64,000 nucleotides of DNA from Trichopria drosophilae (GCA_030407085.1 CM059582.1:12009501-12073500); one strand, 5' to 3'. Positions 1 to 12,505 are shown, counted from the stretch's first letter. Notes: generated from the letters alone by a model not told the origin. Translations and numbers: made by a program.

Positions 1-729
1 TAATTAAAATGCATAAGCACGTCCGAAATGAAAAAGGAACATGACATTGATTGTTCTTTTGCAAATAAAATTCTTGATAAAAATAAACAAAAATAAATAA
101 ATCCGTAGAAATAGTAAATCCATGGAGTATTAATTCGTCGATAGCTTCGAACTAAAATAGTTCAACGTTTATTTTTACTTATGCATAAAATAACAGAAAA
201 TGGCGTCACCTGTACAGGACCATTAAAAGCCTCGGTTAAACCTCAATTCCTAACCTAATATGTTAAAATTAAACCGAAACCAATTTTGTCATGCCTTTAT
301 AAACTAAGCAAAATGATGTTCCTCTCGTTTTCTTCAGACTTATTTGTTTAATAAATAATAATCTACAATAGATACCTTTAGAATTTTTAGTTTTTGATTT
401 AAGAGAATTATGTCACGACAATGTTTTGCCATCGATGTTGTGAAAAGAAGATTCTAATTAAGTGGATTTTCACTCTAAGCGACAGCGAAACTTCGAATTC
501 GTAATATTAGATAAAATATAATAAAAAGTGCTTAATGAGGTACAATATACGCGTACCATATACATATCTGTCAGATAATACAATAAGATACAGTTTCGAA
601 ACATTCCTTCAAGTCGTCCAATATACAAATCAGAAATACGTTTCCGTAGCGAGAGCAAAATAGAACCGCGAGAGTCGTAAGCGCTCCTAGCGGCGGGTAA
701 GGTACTTTCGCCTCATCCATTCTTACCGA
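1..729. other. AT-rich gene-free flank
   Basis: I see no supported gene here. The only open frames are short and lack any family motif. The end of the stretch (about 660-720) is slightly richer in CpG, but no exon or promoter can be argued. Confidence 0.5.
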
Positions 730-2020
730 CCGAGTGAAAATTTCCACTCTTTAAAGTCAAATTTCACTAAATCCACTCTTACTGGAGTGATTTTCTCAGT
801 CACAAGAGTGAAATTTTCACTTCTGTTGGTCATCTAGTCAGACAATTAGCCCCAAGAACTAAAGCTCACTTATATTTCAACATTCCCTTGAAAAATCTTC
901 GACAATTTGAAAACTTTTTAAGACAGGGACATTACTAAAGTTTTCGTAGGTCACGTCGCTATTTCTCCATCGTTTTTTTATTGCGTTAGTTCGTCTATCG
1001 ATCTATGAACAGCTAGATCCGACTGCTTTACAGCGCTATGAATAGAACACGTTGATTAATTCTGAATGTCAGCATAACTACCGAGTGAACAGTCATGATT
1101 ATTAATGTTCACGTAATTGCGGAAAGTTTTGATACTTGTTTAACTGACGCTTCGAAAAATGCAAAATTTTGTATACCTTTCAACCGGAGATCAATAAAAA
1201 TTCGAATCGCATTTAAAATATTGCAGGGGTGGCGACCCCAGCTATACAATGTGACGTCAGAGTCGCACAATTTCTCCTGTGGGAAGTAGAATACTTTGAG
1301 GGCAGGCAACAAACCCAGATCTCGGGGACTTATTGATTCTGAAGAAGCTTGCGAATCCAGTTTTGAAGTTTTTGAAGTTCCTCGAGGAAAAACTGGTGGA
1401 CAATGCCTTTGTTTTATCTACGAAAACTCTTTATTCGTCTCTCCAAAAAGACATCTTTTTAATTCATCCGTAATTGTCGACGAAATTCTTGAATTTCACA
1501 AATTAATCCAACGTTAAAAAATAATTTCACTGTAAAAACAAATACTAAAAATTACATCTTAAAGTCAACCAATGTATAGTGCATAAGTCTGTCCTTGTCT
1601 AAGTGGTCTTATTTACATTACATTTTACATCCAATGAATTTTCTTACTTAATTCCAGATTTTAGTCGCATTTCTTGTATTAATTTAAATGTTGATTATAA
1701 GAAGAGTTTAAAATTTACATATATAATAAATCTAAACTTCTCAGAGTAAATATTTTCTCTTAGAGTGAAAGAAGTTTCACTGGAGAGATTCTATTTTTAC
1801 TCTTTAAAAGTGGATTTTTACTCCAAGAATCTGAACTTCTTAGAGTAAATATTTTCTCTTCGTGGAGTGAAAATTCACTTTTTATGGAATGAAAATGGAG
1901 AAACTCTAAAGAAATAGTGAATTCTTACTCTTTTTATGGTGGGACTGCGACATTTTGTTCTTTCACTAGAGAGATTCTATTTTTACTCTATAAAAAGTGG
2001 ATTTTTACTCTAATAAATGT
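730..2020. repeat. Clustered short repeats built on AGAGTGAAA / TTTTTACTC words
   Basis: Two clusters (about 730-835 and 1738-2015) consist of repeated and inverted forms of a word like AGAGTGAAAATTTCACTCTT. Examples are GAGTAAATATTTTCTCTT at 1744 and again at 1844, and ATTTTTACTCT followed by AAGTGGATTTTTACTC at 1792 and 1979. The forms pair with one another, so this is a degenerate inverted and tandem repeat block. The space between the clusters is mostly unassigned, apart from a weak open frame at 1296-1517. Confidence 0.6.
1296..1517 (+). pseudogene. 73-codon open frame, possible zinc-finger-like remnant
   Basis: This open frame begins on a TTG, has no good start codon, and is preceded by stops in frame. 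Around codons 20-50 it reads FEVFEVPRGKTGGQ, followed by an aromatic and basic stretch. This faintly recalls the N-terminal part of FLYWCH-type zinc fingers, but the diagnostic W-x-C and histidine residues are not visible. It sits between the repeat clusters with no clear splice partners. It may be a decayed exon or chance. Confidence 0.15.
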
Positions 2021-3349
2021 ATAGATAGATATTTATTAAGGGTTCCAAAACAATATTGCTGAAGGGAAAATAAAATCAATTAAATTGATAACTATTACTT
2101 GCTATACAAATTTTCTTCATAAAAAATAATTACAGAAATTCAATAATTAACATACTTCAATCAATGAAAGTTTATTTTATCAAAGAAAATCATTTTTTAT
2201 GTATTGGAAAAACATTTTTTTAACTCACAATTTCCAGTGTTCAACAGTGATTTGTTATCCAAACTTGCTGTGATTTAATGATTTTTTAATTATTTATTAA
2301 ATTTTACAAAATAAATTTATTGAGTTCCATTCAGAAAAAATATAGAAAATAATTTGTTTGAGAAATCAAAGTTTCATTAATTAATTATATACCATTATTA
2401 ATGATTTTAACTATATTTTAGGAGCAATCGTTAATAATAACATTTCATATCTTAAAAATTAGACTTAATGTTTTTCAAAACAAAACAACTTCTCTCTCAA
2501 TCTGTATTAGTAAGACACTATTAATAAAAGAACCAAAAGTCAGCGACTAATTCAATTAGTAGTGACTTAATAATAAAGACTAAAAAACTATTAATACTTA
2601 CTCTACTAATCCCAAATTAATAATTACATTTTATAATATCTTATTCCTAAAATGAATTAGTTAAATTTGACTAACTATTTTAGTACTCTTTACTAGTAAT
2701 TGGACTGATGAAACCTTGCACTCCTTCATTAGTAGTTTTGACTAGTGCAGCTTTAGATGTAATTTATTTCGCTTAGTATTTTATTTATTTAAATTTTCTT
2801 TTTTTTTTCATTCAGAGTTAGTATTTTTTTGTAAAATTGTATGAATTATATCTAAAATTATGGTTACGAATTGTGTATATTAAATTAAATTCGAGATTAC
2901 AATTAGACTTTTCTTGTCTTTACTAATAAAATTCAAATTTTATCGACCGAATCTTTTAAAATGGGTTTCAGATATAGCTACTACTGACTATAGGTCAGTT
3001 AGGTCAGTACAATAATTATTAGTTTTAAAAAATAGAAAAAAAAATAGAAAAAAATAGGAAAGATAAGAAAAACTGATAAAAGTTTTTCACATTACGACCT
3101 GGTTTTGGCCTTCTTCAGAAAAAGTAATATAAGGCGGAAGGAACAAGTGATTTGAAAGGCTTTGAAACCCATTTTCTTGTGTTTAATATAACACAAAGGG
3201 TTTTTCAGAGTTCATACTAATGTAAAGTAGCTTAAAACATTTCAAACAAACAAAATACATCAAAAACTCTTCAACGTCGTAAGTCAATAAACATGAACAA
3301 TTTAATATAAATCTTTGTGACGATTTTTAAATCCAATATTAAATGCTTT
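2021..3349. other. AT-rich gene-free stretch; dispersed ACTAAT-rich element at 2547-2752
   Basis: I see no coding sequence. The part at 2547-2752 is packed with ACTAAT/ATTAGT words. It resembles the block at about 56085-56285 (both contain GACTAATTnAATTAGTNNTGAC-like ends and TGTATTTTGTAATNTCTTATT-like middles), so the two are probably copies of one dispersed element. Confidence 0.4.
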
Positions 3350-3850
3350 GAGTAACAAGGTTTTGTTTCTTGTGAGTCCACTGACAAAAATATTCAGTAA
3401 ATTTAAAATATGAAGTAGATTTTATAACTGCATAGTTCAGATAACTAAATTCTATTCAAATTAATTAAATATAGGTTAAAAACTAATAAAGATTTAATTA
3501 AAACAAGTTAACTCACTATTTAGTTAAACGTACTAACAAAACTAACTAAATTCTAGTCAAATTAATGAAATATAAGTTAAAAACTAGTAAAGATTTAATT
3601 AAAATGAGTTAACTCACCATTTAGTTAAACATACTAACAAAACTTTTGTTTCTTGTGAGTATACTGACAAAAATATTCAGTAAATTTAAAATATTAAGTA
3701 GATTATATAGCTGCATAGTTCAGATAACTAAATGAAAGATGGATTAACTAAATTCTAGTCAAGTTAACGAAATATAGATTCAAAAATACTACAGATTTTA
3801 TTAAAATGAGGTAACTTACCATTTAGTTAAAAATACTAAATATTTTTCTC
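3350..3850 (+). repeat. Tandem duplication of a roughly 290 bp AT-rich unit
   Basis: The segment beginning TTTTGTTTCTTGTGAGT at 3360 recurs at 3643. The segment AACTAAATTCTAGTCAA...TTTAGTTAAA occurs three times, at about 3446, 3540 and 3750, each about 100 bp. The copies differ by point changes, so the duplication is not recent. Confidence 0.7.
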
Positions 3851-3856
3851 AATCTC

Positions 3857-3893
3857 AATCTATTACTAAATAGTTTTTTTAGTAATAGATTGA
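3857..3893. repeat. Short hairpin
   Basis: CAATCTATTACTAAA at 3857 is followed after a few bases by its inverse ending AGTAATAGATTG at 3893. A third diverged copy of the arm lies at about 3982. Confidence 0.6.
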
Positions 3894-4020
3894 AATAACA
3901 ACTTCATAAAAATGAAATTACACTTTCGATGCAATTAAATCTTACTAAGAATGAAAATTGACTCCATTTTCAGTCGTTATTTCAATCTATTATTAAAAAA
4001 ACTCAATTGTCACTGTATAA

Positions 4021-5900
4021 AGAGTGATTATTTATTTAGGAAACAAAATTTAATGTTTCTATTGCAGTACGTTGATTTATAATAATAAAATTTCCATTAC
4101 TGCTATTTTTATGATTATAAAAACATGTAAAAGACACACAACATTTATCAAACATATTTTTCTTAATTGTGAGAAAGATAAATTTATTAGTACTTCATTT
4201 TTGTTGTAAAACAATAGAAAGTATTTCCTCTTCTTGCATTTTCACCTGGAAAGAATAAAGTTGAGAAAAATTTACATCAACATTCATTTTAATTTATTTT
4301 TTTAGTACAATTTTTTCATGAATTCAAAATTTTTAAGTTATTTCATGTGATTAAGAAGAGTCACCTGAATATATTCAATATTGACCCTTCAAACTAGCAC
4401 TCGCATAGACGAAAGCATAAAGAAAAATCAAGCTATCACTTACAGACCATACCACACACAATATCCTGATCCTGTCCAAACAAATGACTTTATCATTGAT
4501 TGTAAACAAAAAATGACCTTTAGTTACCAATGCTTGAAATTTTATCACATTCGAACAATCGCTTTATTTTCCAAAACATTTATTTTCGTCAAATATATAA
4601 CATTTAAATTATTTAAAACAGTTAAATTAGTCATTTAATTTATATCTAATGATAATTAGATTTTTTAACTATTTGAAAACGATGTAATATACATAATATT
4701 CATATTTAATCAAACATATAATTACGACAGTAATATAAACAAGAAGTACTTGTAGGTTTCATATTATTTAATATTCGTATAATAATAAACTCGTCCTGAA
4801 TGTGGGCTATTGCTTGCAAACTCGATGTAGTATTAACCTACTTTTTCCTCCAACCCTTATTATTTTAAATTAAAACATTTTTACAAGAGTTCTTTTACAA
4901 ACGAACTTATATTTTCTTGTAATATTTATAAGTAAACATTATTTTGTTTTTATCAGTAATGTAGTGACTTGACCTAGTTCATAGACTTGATTATTTTTTA
5001 AATATTACTAATAATTACAATTCTCTTTCCATACATAAGAACCAAATAATTGGTTGCAAGTAAACAACTGCATAAAAATTTCTCGACTGCTAAAAAATGA
5101 TAAAATTGAATAAAAGTATTATTTCAATCAAATTATGTTAATAGTAAATTTATTTACATTTTTTGTGGCTTCGTATAGAAAACACATATTTCAGATTGTT
5201 TTTTTTTTTGTATTTTTATTTTAATTGACAGAACATACCTAGAAATAATACTTCTATTAAATTTAATAATATAAGAAGCATTCATAAATAGAAATTAACA
5301 GAATATAGTTAAATTATGCATATTTTTATAATATTTAATTTAAAACCAAACTTGATTAACAAAATTATTGTTAATGTAAACGATTTATAAATAACATTTA
5401 AATATGTATCACCTGTTTCGACGATTTGTTTCACCATTATTGATGTTGCAAGGATGAAAAAACAATTCTCAGGAAATATACATTAATCTAAATACTAAAA
5501 TATTAAAATTATATCTAAAACATTTCTTAAAAATACTCACCATATTTACGAATTCAAATAAAAAACATTTTCTATCTCCATGTCTTCGTTTTATTAATCT
5601 TAATTCAAATTCAATGATAAGCATATAAAAAAATGTTTATTTGAGTTTTTCGTCAGCTTCCTTCAGAAAAAATTAAAACCATTACATTATTTAATTTATC
5701 TCAATATTTCGTAAATTAAACCATATCACAGTTTCCTAATTAATAATAAACTTTGAGTTTCGACAAACTAACAAAGTTTTTGAGATTGAAATCGTAATTG
5801 AATAAATAATGAAATACGTCTTTTTGGTTCATTAGTTATTTTGATTCTTTCCGTACAAAAGCAATAAAAATTTCTATTTTAAATAAGTATTTATAAAAAA
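4021..5900. other. AT-rich gene-free stretch
   Basis: I see nothing I can assign. The 85-codon frame at 4381-4638 starts on a non-ATG codon and has low-complexity composition with no motif. Occasional poly-T and AT runs are present. Confidence 0.5.
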
Positions 5901-6430
5901 TTAACCCATTAATGCCAGGAAGGACACTTTTCCTACTTCAATTTCAATCAAGTATTTTATATGAAAATTAAAGTTCAAACAAATTGAAATGTATGCATCT
6001 TGTTATTTTCGACATTGGTAATTTCAATGGAATTGTCAAAATTGAGCTATTTTATTTACAAAATTAAATATAATGATTAAACGTCAAAGAAACTACTTTT
6101 TTATAAAACATTTTTTTCTCATAGAAATAGTATTTGCCAGCACAAAAGTCTTTTGCTAAAGGTGAAGAAAATAATTGTAGTATTAAGATATATTTATTAA
6201 CCGTTAAAGCGCCAACCTATATAACAATAACACAAAGCGCCATGTGGGGTCGTGGGAGACCCCAATCCAAAGACATTTTTGAAAAATGATTTTTCACACA
6301 GAAAATCATAATTCAGCGAATTTTCAATATTTTTTCCTAAAAATTTAACTTGTACCTCTTGAAAATAACAAATTCTGTAAAAGTGTAGTTTTAGAAGGGA
6401 AAAAATGTAATATTTATGTGTGGGGTCTCC

Positions 6431-7430
6431 TAGAACCCCTCTTATTTCAACTGTCATGGTTTTCAAGATGGCGCCGACCCCTCTTATTTGAAATTTCCCC
6501 TTACCCTCTTACTCTACTTAAAGCTTTAATAGTGGATGATAATATCTGATATCTTTTTATTTTTGTTAGACATCGTATATATTTTAGAGTTGAATTATAC
6601 AAAATATATATATAATATATCTGAAAAATGTGTAGAGAATTTTAAATTTGGATAAAAATGTAACAAGATCACAACTTGTGCCTTTATTTTTTTTTTTTTA
6701 TTTATATTTTTTAAACGGGACAATGCCCTTAAATTACATGTGTAGATAATTATAAAACATAACAATAGTTATGTGATAAATAAAGACTGCAACATTTCGC
6801 ATTTATTTATGGTCATTTATATCTGCATTCAAGTGGAGAAATAAACATTTTAAATTTACATTATGCACTTTATTACATATAATTATGTATAAATAATTTG
6901 TTATTTCACAAACAAATACACTTTGATTAAGACCGAAATGAATATAGGAGACAATATTTAACCCAAATTTGCAAATATGATTAATGAAAGCTTAAATCAC
7001 TTCAAATTCAGTACTAAGCTGTTGATATTGGATTTGTTTGTTATTTTGCAAATGAAAGACTTTTCAATTTTTGTGGAGGTCTTGAAATACACATCATTAA
7101 AAATTAACAACATCCTAACCTTCAAATGTGCACTTTTATTTTACGAAATTAGCAGCTTCTCGAATAATTTGTATGATGTAAATCATGAGTTTGATGCAAA
7201 ATTTTAAAGTAATTTGAAATTTCATTACATGTCAGTCCACCGACTATACATGTTTGCAAATTTAGGTTAAACGGTATTTACACTGAACAACTTTGATGGT
7301 GTAAACACTGTAAACTGTATCGGCATGTTCGGGCGGTGGTGGGGGAAGACCTGAGGGGAAACGATTCAAATAAGAGGGGTTGGACAATTCAAATAAGAGG
7401 GGCAATTGAAATAGGAGGGGTTCTACTGTA
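6431..7430. mobile_element. Degraded TA MITE pair of ends (AGAACCCCTCTTATTT family)
   Basis: The right end carries the word CAAATAAGAGGGG twice, then GGGGTTCTACTGTA at 7417-7430. The left end at 6431 has TAGAACCCCTCTTATTTCAA, lacks the CAGT tip, and is followed by a CAAGATGGCGCCGACC motif and a second CCTCTTATTT word. The two halves lie about 800 bp apart, so either a long insertion separates them or they are two solo ends. The apparent frame at 7262-7444 is just this element. Confidence 0.5.
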
Positions 7431-8032
7431 CTCCCAGGACGCATTAAGAGTTAAGTATTTAAAAACTAACATCATGATCACAAAATGGCGACCGCAGAAT
7501 TTTATTTCTAAAACTTAACAAATTGTTTTCATGAAAACTCCTAACTCTACAAAAATGTTGTGAGAACAAACCTTTCTTAGAATGTGTCAAAGAATATTCT
7601 CAATTTTTTTCAGAAGGTTTTGATCTAATTTGTTATTTTTCGAAAATTAAGAAAATCGAAATTGTTAAAAAAATCATTTAAATAATTAAATTATTAATCA
7701 TTTCTAGATTTCAAGAATAATAATTTCTTTTGTCGGAAAATGTAGGATATAGACAAAATTTCCTTAAAACAAAATTATCTTATAGAATTTGTCAAAGAAT
7801 ACACTAAAATTTTTTAAAAAATTCGTTTCTCTGAAAATTTAAAAAATAAAAAATGATATCAATATATTCTAAAAAAATTTGGCATATTCTTTGATATATT
7901 TTAAGACATTTTTTGTTTTAGGACAATTTTGTTTAAAGTTTACAGTTTTCAAGAAAAAAATTTGTTAACTTTTAAAAAGAAATTACTCACTGCCACAATG
8001 TTATTTTGTTAATATTTTAAAATATATCTTAA

Positions 8033-8286
8033 TACAGTACGCCTTCCCTTATTCTAATTTTTTGTCTTCTCCTATTCTAATGTTTCCCCTCATGCGTTCT
8101 CCCCACTGACGTGTGTTGACGTGTGGATTTTCTAAATACAAATAACGGCGCATGCGCAACAAAAGAAGAAGAGACAAAAGTGAGACTACAAATCTAAGTA
8201 GTGGGGGAGAGGGGAAAAATAGAATAAGGGAAGAAGGCCGCCAACTTGCCTGACTGGACAAATTAGAATAAGGGAAGGACTACAGT
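8033..8286. mobile_element. TA MITE, family A (CTTCCCTTATTCTAATT)
   Basis: It starts TACAGTACGCCTTCCCTTATTC and ends AAGGGAAGGACTACAG, sharing its last bases with the start of the next MITE. The word CCCTTATTCTAAT or its inverse occurs at both ends, with a central CGGCGCATGCGCAAC palindrome and a subterminal GCCGCC motif. Confidence 0.8.
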
Positions 8287-8838
8287 GGCCCTCCCCTTAT
8301 TTTAACTTTTCGAGTCAAAGAAGATGGCGGCTTCTTCCCTTATTTTACCGCTTCCCCTCACCCTCACCACTGGCAGTATGACCTAATAAAAACAGAGAGA
8401 GGAGTTATACAGTAGTCCTCCCCTTAAGTTCTACTTTTCAGCTATTAAGATGGCGGCTTCTTCCCGTAAGTTTAACTTTCCCCTAACCCCCACTACCAGT
8501 TTTTTGTGCTCCTCTTCCCGTCACGCGCATGCACATGTTTTCAGGCGGCATTAAAACGTCAGGTGGTGGGAGAGGCCGTGAGGGGTAAAATAAAACATAT
8601 GGGAAGAAAATCTTAAAACTTAAGGGAAGTAAACTTAAGGGGAGGACTACTGTAGTGGCGCCCTCCTTCACCTGTATGCGCAAGCGCAAATAGCAGTCCG
8701 CACTCTTTTGAACACTTTCAAATGGCGAATGGTGGGGGAACTCACGAGGGGAAAAAGTTAACATAAGGGACGAAAAAAATTTAAAATAAAGGACGCAGTT
8801 AAAATAATAGGAGTTAAAATAAGGGGAGGGCCACTGTA
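8281..8838. mobile_element. TA MITE, family B, interrupted by a family C MITE
   Basis: The tips are TACAGTGGCCCTCCCCTTA and GGGGAGGGCCACTGTA. The family word CCTTATTTTAACTT appears at both ends and AAGATGGCGGC lies inside. The family C insertion at 8408-8654 splits it. Intact family B copies are present at 42043-42291 and 51534-51827. Confidence 0.85.
8408..8654. mobile_element. TA MITE, family C (CCCCTTAAGTT), nested in family B
   Basis: It begins TACAGTAGTCCTCCCCTTAA and ends TTAAGGGGAGGACTACTGTA. The inner words AAGATGGCGGCTTCTTCCC and ACGCGCATGCACATG resemble those of families A and B, but the terminal word is different. It is the only copy of this family I found in the window. Confidence 0.85.
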
Positions 8839-9205
8839 CTATACTACAATTATTTTCTTCACCTCTAGTGAAGGAATTTTGTGACTGAACAAACTGTTTC
8901 GATGAGAAAAAAATGTTTTATTCAAAAGTATAACCGATTTTTTGTGTTTTTTTTTTTATTTTACATTTAAATCGCTGTATTTAATTTTCTAATTACTATA
9001 GCTCAATTTTGACAACGGCATTGAAAAGAGCAACCTTGAAAATAGTACGATACATACCTTTCAATGTTGATGTTCGATTTTCATTTGAAATACTTAACTG
9101 AAATTGAAGTGCAAAAAGTATCCTTCCCGGCGTTAATGGGTTAATTAAAACAAAGAATTTATTAAAAATTAATTAAAAATAAGAATTTCTATCTAAAATT
9201 CAGTC

Positions 9206-9660
9206 TACAGTAGGACCTCTCTTATTCTAATTGTCCAGCCTCTCTTATTCTAAGTTCCCCCACAAGTCTTCCCCCACTATCACACGCAAAGTCAACGAAA
9301 AATATTGTCCACGAATCACAAGCTCGCAAGCAAAGTACAGTAGTCCTTCTCTTATTCTAATTTTTTCACTTCCTCTTATTCTAATTTCATACATACAACA
9401 TAACCTAAAAAAACTCTTTTTAAAAACAAAAACATTTAACAATAAGTCAGTTCGGTTATTTGTCTAATAAATAATATTGTGTAAATTAACATTGACGTAA
9501 AAACCCCTCACAAGATCCTAGAAAAGTGCAAACGTTTATGGCGGCAAATTAAAATACAAGAAGGAGACGCCATCTTGCCTGTCTGGACAAATTAAAATAA
9601 GAGAAGGGCTACTGTAAGTGGGGGTAAGGGGAAAATTAAAATAAGAGAGATCCTACTGTA
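9206..9660. mobile_element. TA MITE, family D, interrupted by a family A variant
   Basis: The tips are TACAGTAGGACCTCTCTTAT and GAGATCCTACTGTA. The interior matches other D copies (CACGAATCACAAGCTCGCAA) up to AAAGTA, where a second MITE intervenes. D then resumes with AGTGGGGGTAAGGGGAAAAT. Confidence 0.9.
9336..9616. mobile_element. TA MITE, family A variant, nested in family D
   Basis: It starts TACAGTAGTCCTTCTCTTAT and ends AGAGAAGGGCTACTGTA, with GCCATCTTGCCTGTCTGG subterminally. Removing it with one TA restores the D sequence AAAGTAAGTGGGG seen at 27165 and 38129, which proves a TA insertion site. Confidence 0.9.
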
Positions 9661-9876
9661 TTTATAATAAATTTTATTCTACATAAATTAATTGTTCTAA
9701 ATGTATAGACTTCTGTCTATTAATTAAGATTAAGGGGGACCAAATCCGGTGACAAACAAGGACCAAAAAATTAATCGAACCAAAAAAATCGCCAAATAAA
9801 CATTTCTTAATTTATTTCAAAAAATCACAGTTCGAAGTAACCCCAAAAAACATTTTGCAATTTAAATTAATTTTAA

Positions 9877-10112
9877 TACAGTAGGACCTCTCTTATTCTA
9901 ATTAGTAAAATTTTTCAAGATGGCGCCAACCTCTCTTATTCTAATTTTCCCCTTACCCCCACTTACTTTGATTGCGAACTTGTGATTCGTGGACAATATT
10001 TTTCGTTGACTTTTCGTGTGATAGTGGGAGAAGACTTGTGGGGGAACGATTAGAATAAGAGAGGCTGGACAATTAGAATAAGAGAGGTTCGAATGAGAGA
10101 GGTCCTACTGTA
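9877..10112. mobile_element. TA MITE, family D
   Basis: TACAGTAGGACCTCTCTTAT lies at the left and GAGGTCCTACTGTA at the right. The word CTCTTATTCTAATT appears twice at each end, CAAGATGGCGCC is subterminal, and the element is in inverted orientation relative to the copy at 27008. Confidence 0.9.
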
Positions 10113-10839
10113 TAATGTTCTACATTATTTGGAGTTCAATAAAACAATTAAATGAATATTTTACATCTTTCTTCGAATTCTTTACCATTTTAAAGAAAGA
10201 ACAAAACAGTATTCTTCAATTGTTAAACTATTTATTGAAATATTAAATTTATTACTTAGTTTTCTCGAAGGTAACCTCCAACCTCTTACATTTATGACAA
10301 CAAACCGTCTTTTAAATATTACATAAACGTAAATCAATGAAAAAATAACGCATGATGTAACATGTAAACAAACTCCTGACCTATTTTTGTATCATCTGTT
10401 ATGTTTACCTCATTAAAATCGTATCATTTACTGTATACGTTTTGGTACGTTTTGAAATACACCTGTCGATAATATGTTTACTATATACATTATTAAATTT
10501 AACAATATTTGTCCCTCTTACATTTATTTTTTTCGAGTTTAAAGGAGGATAAAAGCTGTAAGTCGATTTCTTATTAAAACCAAGTATATTATCGTTATCT
10601 TATTCTTGATATGCAATTGTAATAATTGAAATGAAAATAAGCGACTGTTGAGGTGAAATATTAGATTTTGATCACTTAGATATGCGAGTTGCATCGAGAA
10701 TACGATTTTTTGTGAATTGTTAAGTGAATAATTGTAAACAATACACCGAAATATGTAACGGAGGAGCCAAAATATATTTCACATTCAACATTTTAAGTAA
10801 ACATCAGAATTTCACATAAATAAACAACTGTACTCATTT
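10113..10839. other. AT-rich gene-free stretch
   Basis: I see no exon, repeat or motif that I can defend between the family D MITE and the CpG-rich island. Confidence 0.5.
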
Positions 10840-10899
10840 TCAGAACGAAATGGAGTTTTATAAAGTTTTAGTCGTAAGAATATGAATTTTGATGTTAAA

Positions 10900-11900
10900 G
10901 AAAATGTACAGGGGTCAATTTTGGGCCAAGTTTTACCACGTAAACAATCGGGTCAACACAAGCAGCGATCCGTATAACCTATAAACTACTGACCTGTTTC
11001 CTCTACGCCCTACAGAAGCATCGTCAAAAATGTACACTGGATGCTCGACCTCGGATTCGCGAAAAACCGCACTTTGTTATCACAAATTCAAGATCTAGCA
11101 CTTACATCCGATTCTGTCAACAATACTTGTTTGTAACGGCGAAAGGAACAGCAGAATTCACGTCAGCTCTATAACGCGAATTGCGCGCGCTCCGGGGAAA
11201 TCCGCCCTCGAACGAGTATGTGCGTGTGTGTGTGTGTTTTTTTTTTGCAAGGCCGCGGGTCACACGGATGATCGTACACAGTTAAGCACGGGCTTTAAAT
11301 GGCGCGAATCGGAAGATCGATCTGCACGATTTCGACATGATCGTAGAGGATAGGTCGTCGTCGGGGATCGATCGATGGGTATTTATCAGGTCGTAAAAGG
11401 GGAGCGACATACTTGACCGTCCTTAGGATACTGGAGGTAGCTCCTCGTAGTAGAGTTCGCAGGTCGGTTCGCCAAGCCGCGACAATGGCGGCCGATTTTT
11501 CGTCATGAGACACCGTGCATATCACCCGCGAGGAAGATCACGCGATCGTCCTCGAGACGTTCTTGCCGTCGGCGAAAACAAGGATCGAGAAAAATCACGT
11601 ATTGTTGCGTATGTGTATATATATATATATATATATCGTTTACGCGATCTTGCTCCGAATCCGGTTCGCGCGAGCACCGAGCACTTGTTCGCGCAGCGCC
11701 ACCGCCGCCATCTTTGTTTTACATGCGCGCCGCCGCTGCCGGCCTCGGCGGCTTAATTTCCTCCCCCACCCATCGAGATTCCCCTCTTGCCTCGCCGCTG
11801 CGTCAATGATGATAGTGGACTACCGGCGCCTCACCCTTTTTTTGCGGGGATCAACCGCGGAATAAAAAACCGCGAGAACGGATACTCGATGAGGTTTTTT
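10900..11900. promoter_or_regulatory. CpG-rich promoter-like island, gene not identified
   Basis: Composition switches abruptly from AT-rich to CpG-rich (ATTGCGCGCGCTCCGGG, GGCCGCGGGTCAC, GCGCGCCGCCGCTGCC). It holds YY1-type ATGGCGGC motifs on both strands (11485 on +, 11704 on -), a GT run at 11221 and a TA run at 11612. The minus strand has a 23-residue ATG frame at 11640-11711 in good context, and the plus strand has one of a few codons at 11485. Neither extends into a protein I recognise. It most likely holds the 5' untranslated exon and start region of a gene whose coding exons lie elsewhere, perhaps outside the window. Direction is unresolved. Confidence 0.5.
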
Positions 11901-12140
11901 TGGTAGTCGCTGGATTGTTATTTGCGTCGGATTGTTTGTACGATTGAAACTGATAAGAAAATAAGGAATTCGAAAGTGTTTTATTTCACGATGTCATTAG
12001 ATTGTTTACTCATAGTTTCAAATATCAATACGAATTTATATTTCTATCCCTGCCCAAAAAATACTATATAGAACACGATTCAGAAAACATATAGAGCACC
12101 ATACAAATTATATTTATTAAGAAAAAAAAAAGTAGCTAAA

Positions 12141-12419
12141 TACAGTGTAGCCCTTCCCTTATTCTAATTTCCCTTACTCTAATGTCTTCCCTTATTCTAA
12201 TTTTTTCTTTTCTCTTATTCTAATATTTCCCCTCACGCGTTCTTCCCACTACCATGTGTGGACGTGTGGATTTTCTATAAATACAAATAACGGCGCATGC
12301 GCAACAAAAGAAAAAGAGACAAAAGTCTATGTAGTGGGGGCGAGGAGAAAATTAGAATAAGGGAAGAAGGCCGCCATCTTGCCTGACTGGACAAATTAGG
12401 ATAAGGGAAAGACTACCGT
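12141..12419. mobile_element. TA MITE, family A
   Basis: It begins TACAGTGTAGCCCTTCCCTT and ends ATAAGGGAAAGACTACCGT with a decayed right tip. The centre ACGGCGCATGCGCAACA and the subterminal GCCGCCATCTTGCCTGACTG match the other family A copies. Confidence 0.85.
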
Positions 12420-12505
12420 CCTTCGTACCTTCCTATTTACGTTATAGAAATGTTAAGGGCATACAATTTCATTCCAAACTTCCGTCAAAATTTAAAAAAG
12501 TAAGG

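Larger units (their letters stand above)
5901..9144. mobile_element. 3.2 kb composite TTAA-flanked foldback element (piggyBac-like ends)
   Basis: The left end reads TTAACCCATTAATGCC and the right end GGCGTTAATGGGTTAA. The arms match for about 150 bp (5901-6060 against 8985-9144, including GTCAAAATTGAGCTA and its inverse). A TTAA duplication with CCC...GGG tips is the piggyBac arrangement; assigning this element to that superfamily is inference because no transposase is present. The interior was invaded by other MITEs at 6431-7430 and 8033-8838. Confidence 0.7.
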
